Shown here: in pieces, positions 33,587 to 41,834 of the stretch | Position numbering within the stretch: the stretch's first letter is position 1 | Layout: each line of letters starts with the position of its first letter | Assembly (NCBI RefSeq): GCF_001620365.2 | Contig: NZ_LQMT02000008.1 | Span: 62,001 to 126,000 of the forward strand | From: Amycolatopsis keratiniphila subsp. keratiniphila | Lineage (GTDB): Bacteria > Actinomycetota > Actinomycetes > Mycobacteriales > Pseudonocardiaceae | Direction of reading: 5' to 3' | Length of the DNA: 64,000 nt | Notes under the pieces: model-generated | Databases searched by the model: none | The model's input: the letters and a program-made list of their open reading frames with translations, nothing else | What the model was told of the DNA's origin: nothing | Translations under genes and position numbers: made by a program

Positions 33587-34927
33587 CTACCAGTGCAGGC
33601 GCTGGCCGGGGTTGAGCAGGTTCCCCGGCGCGTACCGGGCCTTGGCGTCGGCGAGTTTCGGCCAGGCGTCGCCGAAGTGCGCGCGCCAGTCCTCTGTGGA
33701 CATCGGCAGCGCGTTCGACGGGTAGACCTTTCCGCCGAGGTCGCGCGCCTTCCGGTAGAGGTCCACATTGAGCTCCAGCAGGCGCGCGTTGTGCAGCGGA
33801 TCCTCGGGAACACCCACCCGCAGCGGGGAAAAGAGCCAGGAGAGCTCACCCGGCGGCACGCTGAACAGCGCGGTCTTCAACCGGTCGTTCCGCACCGGGT
33901 AGAGGAGGATGAGCCCGGTGGCGCCCAGTTCGGGCTCGCCGGTGGCGGCGAGGGTTTCGGCGACGAACCGCTCGACCGTGTCGTCGGTGAGGAACACGTT
34001 CAGCCACGGATGCGGACGGAACCAGCTCCCCATCGCTCGGAGCGCCGCCTCCCCGTCGGCCATCCGGTTCAGGAAGTCGAAATACGTCGTGTCCTCGTCT
34101 TCGGACTCGTCGAAATCCAGCGAGTCCAGCAACGCGGACTCGTCCGGCTCGGCGGGCGGTGTGTGGTAGGCGACCGCCTCCAGCATGTACCGCCAGCCGT
34201 CCTCGACGGGGATCAGCTGGCCCTCCACGTAGTCGAAACGACCGTCGCGGACCACCGCGCGCTGATCGGCCAGGAACGCCGGAAGCGTGTCGTAGTAGAG
34301 CTTCCACCGGCGGGCCCGCGCCGGGGCCGGGGTCAGCCGCAACGTCACGCGGGTGATCACCCCGCATTGCCCGAGACCGGCGAGGACCGCGTCGAACAGG
34401 TCCGCGTTCGTGTCACGGGAGCAGGTGAGCACCTCACCGGTGCCGGTGACGACCTCCAGTTCCACCACGCCATCGGTCTGCGTGCCGTGCTGATGGGTCG
34501 CTCCCCCGATCCCGCCGACCACCAGCGTGCCCGCGACGGTCAGTTCGAGATAGTCGGTGAGCACCGGCGGTGCCAGCCCGTGCGGCAGCGTCGTTTCGAG
34601 TACCTCCCGCCAGCGGGCACCGGCGTCCACCGATATCAGGTCGCCGGTGACCACCCGGCGCGGCGGCAGCGCGGTCATGTCCAGCACGATGCCGCCCTCG
34701 ACCTGTCCCTGCCCGTACGGCGAATGCCCGGCGCCGCGGGCGGCCACCGGAAGACCTCGCGCGGCTGCGAACCTGAGCACGACGGCCACATCCGTCGCCG
34801 AAGCGGGCCGCACCACCAGGCCCGGCCTCGCGTGGATCAGCTTCCCCCAGTCCTCGCCGGCGAGGGACAAGGCGGCTTCTCCGGTGAGGATCTCTCCGGC
34901 GATGGCGGGCAGGATCTCGTCGGTCAT
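33587..34927 (-). CDS. FAD-linked oxidase (cytokinin dehydrogenase-like)
   Basis: A 446-residue VAO/PCMH-type flavoprotein. The FAD-binding half has RGAGHSPYGQGQ, whose His is the usual covalent flavin anchor, and VDAGARWREVLE, then VGGIGGATHQHGTQTDGV. The C-terminal half has LLYPVRNDRLKTALF and VYPSNALPMSTEDWRAHFGDAW, as in cytokinin dehydrogenase-like enzymes. No signal peptide is seen, so it is intracellular. It oxidises an alcohol or amine using O2 or another acceptor; the substrate is unknown. It is divergent from an MFS transporter gene across 82 bp, so the two may share a substrate. Confidence 0.9.
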   Translation of the reverse strand: MTDEILPAIAGEILTGEAALSLAGEDWGKLIHARPGLVVRPASATDVAVVLRFAAARGLPVAARGAGHSPYGQGQVEGGIVLDMTALPPRRVVTGDLISVDAGARWREVLETTLPHGLAPPVLTDYLELTVAGTLVVGGIGGATHQHGTQTDGVVELEVVTGTGEVLTCSRDTNADLFDAVLAGLGQCGVITRVTLRLTPAPARARRWKLYYDTLPAFLADQRAVVRDGRFDYVEGQLIPVEDGWRYMLEAVAYHTPPAEPDESALLDSLDFDESEDEDTTYFDFLNRMADGEAALRAMGSWFRPHPWLNVFLTDDTVERFVAETLAATGEPELGATGLILLYPVRNDRLKTALFSVPPGELSWLFSPLRVGVPEDPLHNARLLELNVDLYRKARDLGGKVYPSNALPMSTEDWRAHFGDAWPKLADAKARYAPGNLLNPGQRLHW

Positions 34928-35009
34928 GCCCGCACGCTACCGAGCGCGGGCCGATCTAGGCGATCTTCACCGACGCGAACCCCGGCGGCCGGATGCGAGA
35001 TTCGGTGGC

Positions 35010-36176
35010 GTGACGAACACCTTGGCACCGACACGGCGGGCTCGCGGCACCGTGCTGGCCGCGGCGCCGCTGACCATCATGGCCGCGGCGATCATCGCGC
35101 CCAGCCTGCCCGCGATGCGGGAGGACTTCGCCGATACGCCCGGTTCCGGCCTTCTCGTCCGGTTGGCGCTGACCGTGACCTCACTCGCGATCGCGATCAG
35201 CGCACCCCTGTCGGGGATCGTCGCGGACCGCGTCGGACGCCGCCCGCTGCTCTTGTCGGGGCTGGGGCTCTACGCGGTTTCCGGTACGGCCGGGTTCTTC
35301 GTGGACGACCTCTACCTGCTGCTGATCACCCGGGCGGCGCTCGGGCTGGCCGTCGGCGGGATCATGACCGCGATCAGCACCCTGATCACCGACTGGTTCA
35401 CCGGCGGACGCCGCGCCTCTTTCCTCGGTCTGCAGCAGGCTTTCGCGAGCCTGGGCGGCGTCGTCTTCCTGCCCTTGGCCGGATTGCTGGCCACAGTGAA
35501 CTGGCATGCGCCGTTCTGGATCTACTCGGTTTCGGTGATCGTCGCGGTCTTCGCGCTCGTGTCCCTGCGGGAACCGGAGCGGAACAGCCCCGCGGCCGGT
35601 GAAGCTGGCCGGCTGCCCGCTCGCATCGGCGGCGTGTACGTCCTGGCGTTCGTGGTGACGCTGGTCTTCTACATGGCGCCGACCCAGCTGCCGTTCCTGT
35701 TGGAGGGCTTCGGCGGCGGGCCCGTCGTAGTCGGTGCCGTGTTCGCCGGGAGCACCTTGACCGGTGTCGTCGGCGCGCTCGCCTTCCCCCGGCTGCGGCG
35801 GCGCCTGGGCCCCACCGCGATCACCACCGTCAGTGTCGCGCTCATGGGCGTGGGCTGGCTGGTGATCGGTACCGCGGGCACCGTCGCCCAGGTCGTGGCG
35901 GGGCTGCTCGCGGGTGGGCTCGGCGTCGGCTTCGTCGTCCCGAACCTCAACCTGCGCCTGGCCGAGGCCGCCGATCCCGCGCGGCGCGGGCGGGTGCTCA
36001 GCGGCCTGGTCACCGGGATCTTCCTCGGCCAGTTCCTGTCCCCGCTCGTCGTCGAACCACTCGTCCAGGGCATCGGCATCGCCGGTGCGTTCACCTGGTC
36101 CGGCATCGCCTTGGCTGCCGGAGCGGCACTCGCCGCCCTTCTCTCGAATCGGAACAACGGAAAGGAAACACGATGA
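35010..36176 (+). CDS. MFS transporter
   Basis: A 388-residue, 12-helix transporter from a GTG at 35010 (VTNTLAPTRRARGTVLAAAP). The MFS signature GIVADRVGRRPLLLSGLGLY follows helix 2. It resembles small drug or metabolite exporters of the DHA1 type. The stop overlaps the start of the Dabb-domain gene by 4 nt (ATGA). It is divergent from the FAD oxidase, which suggests a small operon pair handling one compound. Confidence 0.9.
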   Translation: MTNTLAPTRRARGTVLAAAPLTIMAAAIIAPSLPAMREDFADTPGSGLLVRLALTVTSLAIAISAPLSGIVADRVGRRPLLLSGLGLYAVSGTAGFFVDDLYLLLITRAALGLAVGGIMTAISTLITDWFTGGRRASFLGLQQAFASLGGVVFLPLAGLLATVNWHAPFWIYSVSVIVAVFALVSLREPERNSPAAGEAGRLPARIGGVYVLAFVVTLVFYMAPTQLPFLLEGFGGGPVVVGAVFAGSTLTGVVGALAFPRLRRRLGPTAITTVSVALMGVGWLVIGTAGTVAQVVAGLLAGGLGVGFVVPNLNLRLAEAADPARRGRVLSGLVTGIFLGQFLSPLVVEPLVQGIGIAGAFTWSGIALAAGAALAALLSNRNNGKETR

Positions 36177-36589
36177 TCTACCACGGCAACCGTTTCACCC
36201 TGCGGCCCGACGCCTCACCGGAGCAGGTCGAAGAGGCCTTGGAGAGCCTCCGGAATCAGGGCCGGGTCATCCCGGCGGTGAAGTCCTTCGTCGTCGGCCG
36301 TGATTTCGGCGGCGACTACGAATGGGGTGCCGTCTTCGCGATCGAAGACCTCGACGGGTACTGGGAGTACCTCATGCACCCGGCGCACCGGAACACCGAC
36401 CGGGTCGGGCTCCCGCTGGTCGACCGGTTCGCGTCGTTCGACGTCACCGACGACCCGGATCCGGAGATGGGCGCGAAGATCGCCGAGCTGCACCAGCGCC
36501 GTTACGACAACGACGCCGAGCTCACCGAGCTGATCTCCGGCCTCGGCGAGTACTCCGGCAGTGCCGCGCCGGGAAAACACGGAGCCTGA
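36173..36589 (+). CDS. Dabb (stress-responsive A/B barrel) domain protein
   Basis: A 138-residue protein (MIYHGNRFTLRPDASPEQVEE) with the ferredoxin-like Dabb fold: first strand and helix, then SFVVGRDFGGDYEWGAVFAIEDLDGYWEYLMHPAH, in which the conserved His closes the domain. Members dimerise, and some act as small cyclases or dehydratases, such as olivetolic-acid-cyclase-like proteins. It is coupled to the MFS gene. The C-terminal 40 residues are a charged extension. Confidence 0.85.
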   Translation: MIYHGNRFTLRPDASPEQVEEALESLRNQGRVIPAVKSFVVGRDFGGDYEWGAVFAIEDLDGYWEYLMHPAHRNTDRVGLPLVDRFASFDVTDDPDPEMGAKIAELHQRRYDNDAELTELISGLGEYSGSAAPGKHGA

Positions 36590-36597
36590 CCGCGGCT

Positions 36598-37593
36598 TCA
36601 GCCACCGTCCGCGAGTGAGCCGCTGCCATCGGGGCCGGTCACGATCACCCGGCTGCTCACCGCGGTCCCGAACGGGATGATCGTGACCTGCCACGTCAGC
36701 GGCTCACCGACGTGGATGGTCGCCTTCGCCCGCTCGACCAGGGCAGGGACGCGGTCGACCGCCGCCTCACGGAGGTCGAACCGCGGCACCTGGGCGTCGG
36801 TCGGGGCGAAGACCACGGTCAGCCGCCGGTCCTCGACGACCGCGGTGACCACCTGGGAAACGTCCGTGGCCCGCGCCAGCGCGTCGATCGCCCGGCGCAG
36901 TTCCCCTTCGCCCAGCAGGGATCTGTCGACGTTCACGGTCGCCGACCCCGAGGAGGAGGTAGTCGTGCCGGACTGGGTTTCTTCCGCCCGGGCGGGCTCT
37001 TCCGGCGCGAACAGCTCGACACGGAACAGGAACAGCACGAGAGCCGCGCCGAGCACGAACCCGAGGACCGCGAGCGCGCCGAACGCGCAACCCTCCGCCG
37101 GTTCCCGCACCAGGCTGGATTCGGGAGCGGATTCGATCGCCGCTTCGGCCACGCGGCGCTCCCACTCCGGTGACAGGCGCTCGACGACCTCCGCCTTCCA
37201 CGGCCGGCCTGGCGGGTATCGCACGACCAGGACGTCGCCCGGCCGGTAGACCGGGAGGTCCACCAGGTTGATGCTGTGCGTGACCTTCAACCGGTAGGTC
37301 GGCTGGCCGTCGGGGGCGACGGTGAGATCGAAGTAGACCGGGATGTCCCCCGTCTCGGTGCCGCCCGCGCGGAGGCTCTCGATCTTCGCGAGCGCGATCA
37401 CCGGCGCGACCCTCGCCTCACGAGCACGTCGTGGCGCTCCGGCGAGGTGGAGCAGGATTCCGTAGGCGATGGGGAGTCCGGCGCCCGCGATCATCAGCGG
37501 CACGTACTCGATGACGATCCCCACGATGAACGCGCACAGGGTCGTCCCGGTGATGATCCCGGTGAGGAATCCGCGGACGAGGGCGAGCGGCAT
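36598..37593 (-). CDS. membrane protein with DUF3592-like domain
   Basis: A 331-residue protein. Two N-terminal hydrophobic helices (FLTGIITGTTLCAFIVGIVI) lead to a cytoplasmic beta domain (YFDLTVAPDGQPTYRLKVTH, GDVLVVRYPPGRPWKAEV). A third helix (GALAVLGFVLGAALVLFLF) precedes an extracytoplasmic tail with a Ser/Thr linker. The beta domain resembles those of the 20.7-22.1-kb pair. The function is unknown. It is 25 bp downstream of the 37619-38476 gene and clearly in its operon. It ends 8 bp from the convergent Dabb gene. Confidence 0.75.
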   Translation of the reverse strand: MPLALVRGFLTGIITGTTLCAFIVGIVIEYVPLMIAGAGLPIAYGILLHLAGAPRRAREARVAPVIALAKIESLRAGGTETGDIPVYFDLTVAPDGQPTYRLKVTHSINLVDLPVYRPGDVLVVRYPPGRPWKAEVVERLSPEWERRVAEAAIESAPESSLVREPAEGCAFGALAVLGFVLGAALVLFLFRVELFAPEEPARAEETQSGTTTSSSGSATVNVDRSLLGEGELRRAIDALARATDVSQVVTAVVEDRRLTVVFAPTDAQVPRFDLREAAVDRVPALVERAKATIHVGEPLTWQVTIIPFGTAVSSRVIVTGPDGSGSLADGG

Positions 37594-37618
37594 GGGCGTG
37601 ACTCCAGACTGTCGGGAC

Positions 37619-38476
37619 TCAGCGGGCGGGCAGCCAGTCGCTGAGGGCGGGATGGCGCCGGAACGCCACGAAGATCTTCTTGTCGTCGGCCGGTGATGCC
37701 GGGTCGAACAGCACTTCGGCGGTCACGATCGTGGTGTCCCTCGTGCGGCGGGTCACCCAGTGTCGGACCCCCGCGCCGTCGGTGAACACGACCGTCACGT
37801 TCGCGCCCGCGACACGGGTTCCCGATTCGTCACCCGCCAGGCGCAGTTTCACCTCGACGATTCCGGCGGGCACCCGCCGGCCGTGCCGCAGCAACCATTC
37901 CCTGGTGCGGGCCGTCTCGGCGTGCCGTCGCGAAACCTGGACGGCGTACCACAGGGCCAGCATCGTCAGGGCGGACAAGAACGCGGGCGCCCACCAGTCG
38001 GCGTAGTAGAGGAACCACGCCCAGAGCCCCCATTTTTCGTCCTCGTGGAACACCGGGTCGACAGCGGTGCCGACGGCGAGCGGCGGAAGCCAGTCCCTCG
38101 ACGAACACCAGAGGCCGAGCGTACTGGCCGCGAATGCCGCCACGACGGGGAACGCCGGTCCCGACGACCGTCCTTGGTAGCGCCTCATGGCGGCCGCCGC
38201 GAGGTTGCCGGAGGCGAGACAACCGAGCAAACCGAACGTTCCCCACAGGGGGCCGTAGGGCGGCGCGCCGTCGCCGCGGTCGTCGAAAACGCTGTCGATC
38301 GCCATCGTCCGGAACTGTTCGACGAGGTCACCGAAGCCGTGTCCGGCGAAGAAGCCGCAGACCAGGGTGACCGCCGACGCCAGGATCGCGCCCGCGAGCA
38401 GACGGCGATCACCCCGCAGCCGCTCGATGCGGTCGTGCCTGGCCTTGGCCGGATCCACCGTGTTCATCACGCTCAC
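37619..38476 (-). CDS. multi-pass membrane protein with DUF3592-like tail
   Basis: A 285-residue protein with about four transmembrane helices (LLAGAILASAVTLVCGFFAG, LWGTFGLLGCLASGNLAAAA, FPVVAAFAASTLGLW, and one near FLSALTMLALWYAV). A soluble C-terminal beta domain follows (VEVKLRLAGDESGTR, FTDGAGVRHWVTRRTRD, VLFDPASPADDKKIFV). Overall layout parallels the 20680-21525 protein. The start lies 19 bp downstream of a block also found before the 21535-22062 gene. First gene of a two-gene operon; function unknown. Confidence 0.75.
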   Translation of the reverse strand: MSVMNTVDPAKARHDRIERLRGDRRLLAGAILASAVTLVCGFFAGHGFGDLVEQFRTMAIDSVFDDRGDGAPPYGPLWGTFGLLGCLASGNLAAAAMRRYQGRSSGPAFPVVAAFAASTLGLWCSSRDWLPPLAVGTAVDPVFHEDEKWGLWAWFLYYADWWAPAFLSALTMLALWYAVQVSRRHAETARTREWLLRHGRRVPAGIVEVKLRLAGDESGTRVAGANVTVVFTDGAGVRHWVTRRTRDTTIVTAEVLFDPASPADDKKIFVAFRRHPALSDWLPAR

Positions 38477-38495
38477 CTCCGTTCGGGTCCGCGGC

Positions 38496-38533
38496 CAGCT
38501 TCCGCGGTGCCGGGCGCTACCGAACCCAGGTTT
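38496..38533 (-). promoter_or_regulatory. shared 38-bp upstream block, copy 2
   Basis: On the minus strand this reads AAACCTGGGTTCGGTAGCG, 12 bp, GAAGCTG, the same as 22101-22138. It lies 19 bp before the 37619-38476 gene and next to the operator of the divergent TetR. Two loci coding for related membrane proteins thus carry the same upstream element. Confidence 0.5.
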
Positions 38534-38537
38534 CGGC

Positions 38538-38556
38538 TACCTAAACTGATTAGGTA
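38538..38556 (+). promoter_or_regulatory. TetR operator
   Basis: TACCTAA-ACTGA-TTAGGTA is a perfect 7-bp inverted repeat with a 5-bp centre, 32 bp before the start of the TetR gene. It is most likely the autoregulatory operator of that protein and controls the coupled SGNH hydrolase gene. Confidence 0.7.
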
Positions 38557-38588
38557 AATCCCGAATGGACTATGGTACGGTGGCTGCC

Positions 38589-39161
38589 ATGGCGAGAGCG
38601 GGACTGACCACGGAACGCGTGGTCCGGGCGGGCGCGGAGCTCGCCGACGAGATCGGCTTCGAGCACGTGACCCCCACCGAGCTCGCGAAGCGGTGCGGCG
38701 TCAAGACGGCGAGCCTGTATTCGCATGTGCGGAACGCCCACGAACTGAAGACCGAGATCGCCCTGCTGGCCTTGGCCGAACTCGCCGATCTCGCCGCCAC
38801 CGCGGTGGCGGGGCTGGCCGGCAAGGACGCGCTGATCGCCTTGGCGAACGTCCACCGCGACTACGCGCTCGAACACCCCGGCCGCTTCACCGCCGCGAGA
38901 TTCCGGCTCGCCCCGGAGAAGGCGTCCACCAGCGCCGGTGTCCGCCACGCCGAACTGATGCGGGCGATCCTGCGCGGCTACGACTTGGCAGAGCCGCACC
39001 AGACGCACGCGGTCCGGCTGCTGGGCAGCGTGTTCAGCGGCTTCGTCGGGCTGGAGTCCGCCGGAGGCTTCAGCCACAGCACCCCCGGCTCGCAGGAGAG
39101 CTGGACCGAGATCCTCGACGCGCTCGACGTCCTGCTGCGCGCTTGGCCCCGAACGAAATGA
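38589..39161 (+). CDS. TetR family regulator (TetR/WHG-type)
   Basis: A 190-residue repressor: HTH at residues 10-50 (FEHVTPTELAKRCGVKTASLYSHVRNAHEL), then a C-terminal domain with FSGFVGLESAGGF, as in the TetR_C WHG group. ATG at 38589 (MARAGLTTERVV) is typical. A perfect palindromic operator lies just upstream. The stop overlaps the SGNH hydrolase start by 4 nt (ATGA), so regulator and hydrolase are made together, which suggests that the hydrolase acts on the ligand or a related ester. Confidence 0.92.
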   Translation: MARAGLTTERVVRAGAELADEIGFEHVTPTELAKRCGVKTASLYSHVRNAHELKTEIALLALAELADLAATAVAGLAGKDALIALANVHRDYALEHPGRFTAARFRLAPEKASTSAGVRHAELMRAILRGYDLAEPHQTHAVRLLGSVFSGFVGLESAGGFSHSTPGSQESWTEILDALDVLLRAWPRTK

Positions 39162-40312
39162 ACGGAAGAATGCTCACCACCCCGATCACCGCCGCCCTCG
39201 TCCGGGGCGCGCTGGACCTCGAACACACCGAGCGCGGCGTGCTCCTCCACCGGCTGCCCGCGCGGGCCAGGCAGCAGATCCCCGACGGTCAGCTGGCCAT
39301 GGCGGAATCGCAGCCTTCCGGAGTGCGGCTCGCCTTCCGCAGCGCGGCGTCGCTCGTCGAGCTGGATGTCCTGGCCACCAAACGGGTCTTCGCCGGCATG
39401 CCACCCCGGCCCGATGGCGTCTACGAACTACTCGTCGACGGACGGCTCGCCGGGCGGGCCCGTGTGACCGAAGGCGACACGATCACCGTCGACCTGGCCA
39501 CCGGCACCGCGCGGCACCAGCCCGGTCCCGTCCGGACCCTGCGGTTCGACGGCCTGCCCGGGCACGAGAAGAACGTCGAGATCTGGCTGCCGCACAACGA
39601 GACGACGCGGCTCGTCGCCTTGCGCACCGACGCGTCCGTCCACAGTGTCCAGTCGTCCGGACGCGAGACCTGGCTGCACCACGGCAGTTCCATCAGCCAA
39701 GGCTCCAACGCGGCGACCCCGACCGGGATCTGGCCCGCCACGGCCGCGGCCATCGCCGGAAAGGAACTGGTCAATCTCGGCTTCGGCGGCAGCGCGCTGC
39801 TCGACCCGTTCACCGCCCGCGCGATGCGGGACACGGCGGCCGACTTCATCAGTGTCAAGATCGGGATCAACGTCGTCAACGCGGACCTGATGCGGCTGCG
39901 CGCGTTCGGCCCGGCGGTGCACGGTTTCCTCGACACCATCAGGGAAGGCCATCCCGCCACGCCGTTGCTGGTCGTCTCGCCGCTCTACTGCCCCATCCAC
40001 GAGCACACACCGGGGCCCGGCGAGTTCGACCCGGACGCCTTGCGGGAAGGAAAGGTGCGGTTCAGGGCGGCCGGCGACCCCGCGGAGACCGCCGAGGGAA
40101 AGCTGACGCTCACCGTGATCCGCGACGAACTCGCCCGTATCGTCAAGGAGCGGAGCGCGAACGATCCCCACCTGCGTTATCTCGACGGTCTCGAACTGTA
40201 CGGCGAGGCGGACCATGCCGAGCTGCCGCTGCCCGACCACCTCCACCCGGACGCGGCCACGCACCGGCTCATCGGGGAACGCTTCGCCCGACTGGCCTTC
40301 GAGGCCTCGTAA
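39158..40312 (+). CDS. SGNH/GDSL-family hydrolase
   Basis: A 384-residue protein. An N-terminal beta domain (about 1-160) precedes the SGNH hydrolase domain: HHGSSISQGS with the nucleophile Ser, LGFGGSALL (block II Gly), IGINVVNAD (block III Asn) and the C-terminal DHLHPD with the catalytic Asp and His. No signal peptide. Esterase activity on acyl or acetyl groups is expected. ATG at 39158 overlaps the TetR stop; a second ATG at 39170 has no room for a ribosome site. A 53-bp palindrome follows after 25 bp. Confidence 0.88.
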   Translation: MNGRMLTTPITAALVRGALDLEHTERGVLLHRLPARARQQIPDGQLAMAESQPSGVRLAFRSAASLVELDVLATKRVFAGMPPRPDGVYELLVDGRLAGRARVTEGDTITVDLATGTARHQPGPVRTLRFDGLPGHEKNVEIWLPHNETTRLVALRTDASVHSVQSSGRETWLHHGSSISQGSNAATPTGIWPATAAAIAGKELVNLGFGGSALLDPFTARAMRDTAADFISVKIGINVVNADLMRLRAFGPAVHGFLDTIREGHPATPLLVVSPLYCPIHEHTPGPGEFDPDALREGKVRFRAAGDPAETAEGKLTLTVIRDELARIVKERSANDPHLRYLDGLELYGEADHAELPLPDHLHPDAATHRLIGERFARLAFEAS

Positions 40313-40701
40313 GCGGTAAGGACGCCGTCGCCGCGGGGTTGCGAAAGCCACTTTCGCAACCTTCAACGTTGCGAAAGTGGCTTTCGCAACCTACCTCCAG
40401 CATCTCCACGGCCCGTGAGCCGAAAGCCGGTAGGTGCCAAGACACCGTTGGCTAGAACCGGCCTCACCACTCACGAGACCCATCGATTTACTGTGCGCGT
40501 ATACCTCGGTAGCCCCGTTTGCCGGTACCTATCTTTCTTCCTGTCCAACGAAAGTCGGTATCCGCCACCGGGGCGCCGGATCACCATGATCGGCACCGGA
40601 TCACCGGTGCCGGGTCGCCTTGGCCGTGCCCGGCGACCCCACTGTGTCCAGTGCGGCCACCCCTCGCGCTGGATCCTCCCTCGCGAAAGTGAGACACCGG
40701 T
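40313..40701. other. 389-bp intergenic region
   Basis: No gene is visible. It holds the 53-bp palindrome (40338-40390), a CACTCACGAG word near 40469 that also occurs in the other repeat regions, and a perfect 9-bp stem-loop CGGCACCGG-ATCA-CCGGTGCCG (40591-40612) in the leader of the downstream protease gene. The protease promoter must lie here, but no convincing -35/-10 pair stands out. Confidence 0.5.
40338..40390. repeat. 53-bp perfect palindrome, copy 1
   Basis: Two perfectly complementary 23-nt arms (40338-40360, 40368-40390) surround a 7-nt spacer CTTCAAC. Each arm is itself a 10-bp hairpin, GTTGCGAAAG / CTTTCGCAAC, with a 3-nt loop. The exact reverse complement of the whole element is found at 47911-47963. 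It begins 25 bp after the SGNH hydrolase stop and may terminate it. Confidence 0.85.
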
Positions 40702-41796
40702 ATGCGCACAAACCCCTTGGCCCGTACCGCCACCACCTTGGTGGCCGCGGCCGCGGCCGTCGGCTTCCTCGCCCCGTCCACGGCCACCGCCACCACGATC
40801 GCGGGCTACTCCCCCACCGTGCAGCACGAGGCGGTGACGTCCCTCGCCTCCGAAGCCGGGATCAGCCAGGCCGCCGCGGTCGAGTTCCTCCGGACGCAGA
40901 CGGCCAGCGTCGAAACGCTGCAGACGCTCACCGCGTCGCTCGGCTCCCGTGCCGCCGACGGTTACCTCGACGACGCCGCCAAGCCGGTGGTGAACGTGCT
41001 CGACCAGGCCGCCGCCGACCAGGTGACCGCGACCGGCGCGCGGGCCCGCGTGGTCAAGCACTCCACCGCGGCGCTCACGAGCGCGCAGAACGCCCTGCAG
41101 GCGTTGCCCACGGTCGCGCACACCTCGATCGGCCTCGACCCCAAGGCCAACCAGGTCGTGCTGACCATCTCCGACGCCGCGAAGGGCGCCGAGGCCCTCG
41201 TGAAGGCGGCCGAAACACTCGGTGATCGGGTCCGGGTGGAGCGGACCACCGGCGAGATGCACACCGCGATCTACAACGGCGAGGCCATCACCGGCGGCGG
41301 CACCCGCTGCTCGGTCGGCTTCAACACCAACCGCGGCGGCCAGAACTACATCCTCGACGCCGGCCACTGCACCCGCGCGGTGTCGCAGTGGAACGTCGGA
41401 CCGTCCCAGGGCGCCAGCTTCCCGACCAACGACTACGGCCTGATCCGCAACACCACCGGCAGCGCGCCGGGCGCGGTCACCCTGTGGAACGGCTCCACCC
41501 AGCGGATCGCCTCCGCCGGTTCGGCCACCGTCGGGCAGCGGATCAGCAAGAGCGGCAGCACCACCCGGCTCACCTCGGGTTCGGTGCAGCGGCTGAACGT
41601 CACGGTGAACTACGCCGAAGGTTCGGTGTACCAGCTGATCCAGACCAGCGCGCTGGTCAACCCCGGCGACTCGGGCGGTTGCCTGTTCTCCGGCAGCGTC
41701 GGGCTGGGCATCACCTCCGGCAAGGGCAGCGGCACTTCGTACTTCCAGCCGATCGGTGAAGCGCTGAGCGCCTACAGCGTCACGCTCAACCCGTAA
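40702..41796 (+). CDS. streptogrisin-type secreted serine protease (S1)
   Basis: A 364-residue preproenzyme. Signal peptide at 1-30; prodomain of the alpha-lytic protease type (about 31-186; AISDAAKGAEALVKAAETLG region) that folds the enzyme; mature chymotrypsin-like domain with ITGGGTRCSVGFNT. The triad is His222 (DAGHCT), Asp244 (TNDYGLI) and Ser324 (NPGDSGGC). It should be autoprocessed and secreted as a chymotrypsin-like endopeptidase. It stands alone and is followed by a strong bidirectional terminator. Confidence 0.94.
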   Translation: MRTNPLARTATTLVAAAAAVGFLAPSTATATTIAGYSPTVQHEAVTSLASEAGISQAAAVEFLRTQTASVETLQTLTASLGSRAADGYLDDAAKPVVNVLDQAAADQVTATGARARVVKHSTAALTSAQNALQALPTVAHTSIGLDPKANQVVLTISDAAKGAEALVKAAETLGDRVRVERTTGEMHTAIYNGEAITGGGTRCSVGFNTNRGGQNYILDAGHCTRAVSQWNVGPSQGASFPTNDYGLIRNTTGSAPGAVTLWNGSTQRIASAGSATVGQRISKSGSTTRLTSGSVQRLNVTVNYAEGSVYQLIQTSALVNPGDSGGCLFSGSVGLGITSGKGSGTSYFQPIGEALSAYSVTLNP

Positions 41797-41803
41797 GCAC
41801 TTC

Positions 41804-41834
41804 CCGGGCCCCGGTCACCGCGACCGGGGCCCGG
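41804..41834. terminator. bidirectional terminator overlapping the LysR stop
   Basis: CCGGGCCCCGGTC (41804-41816) and its complement (41822-41834) form a perfect 13-bp stem with a 5-nt loop. The stop codon of the convergent LysR gene (41815-41817) lies at the loop edge. It serves both the protease and LysR genes. Confidence 0.7.

Noticed and set aside
12903..40545. A GGTACYTATCT word upstream of both S1 proteases
   Set aside because: The two copies have opposite orientation relative to their genes and different distances, so a shared promoter element is not supported.
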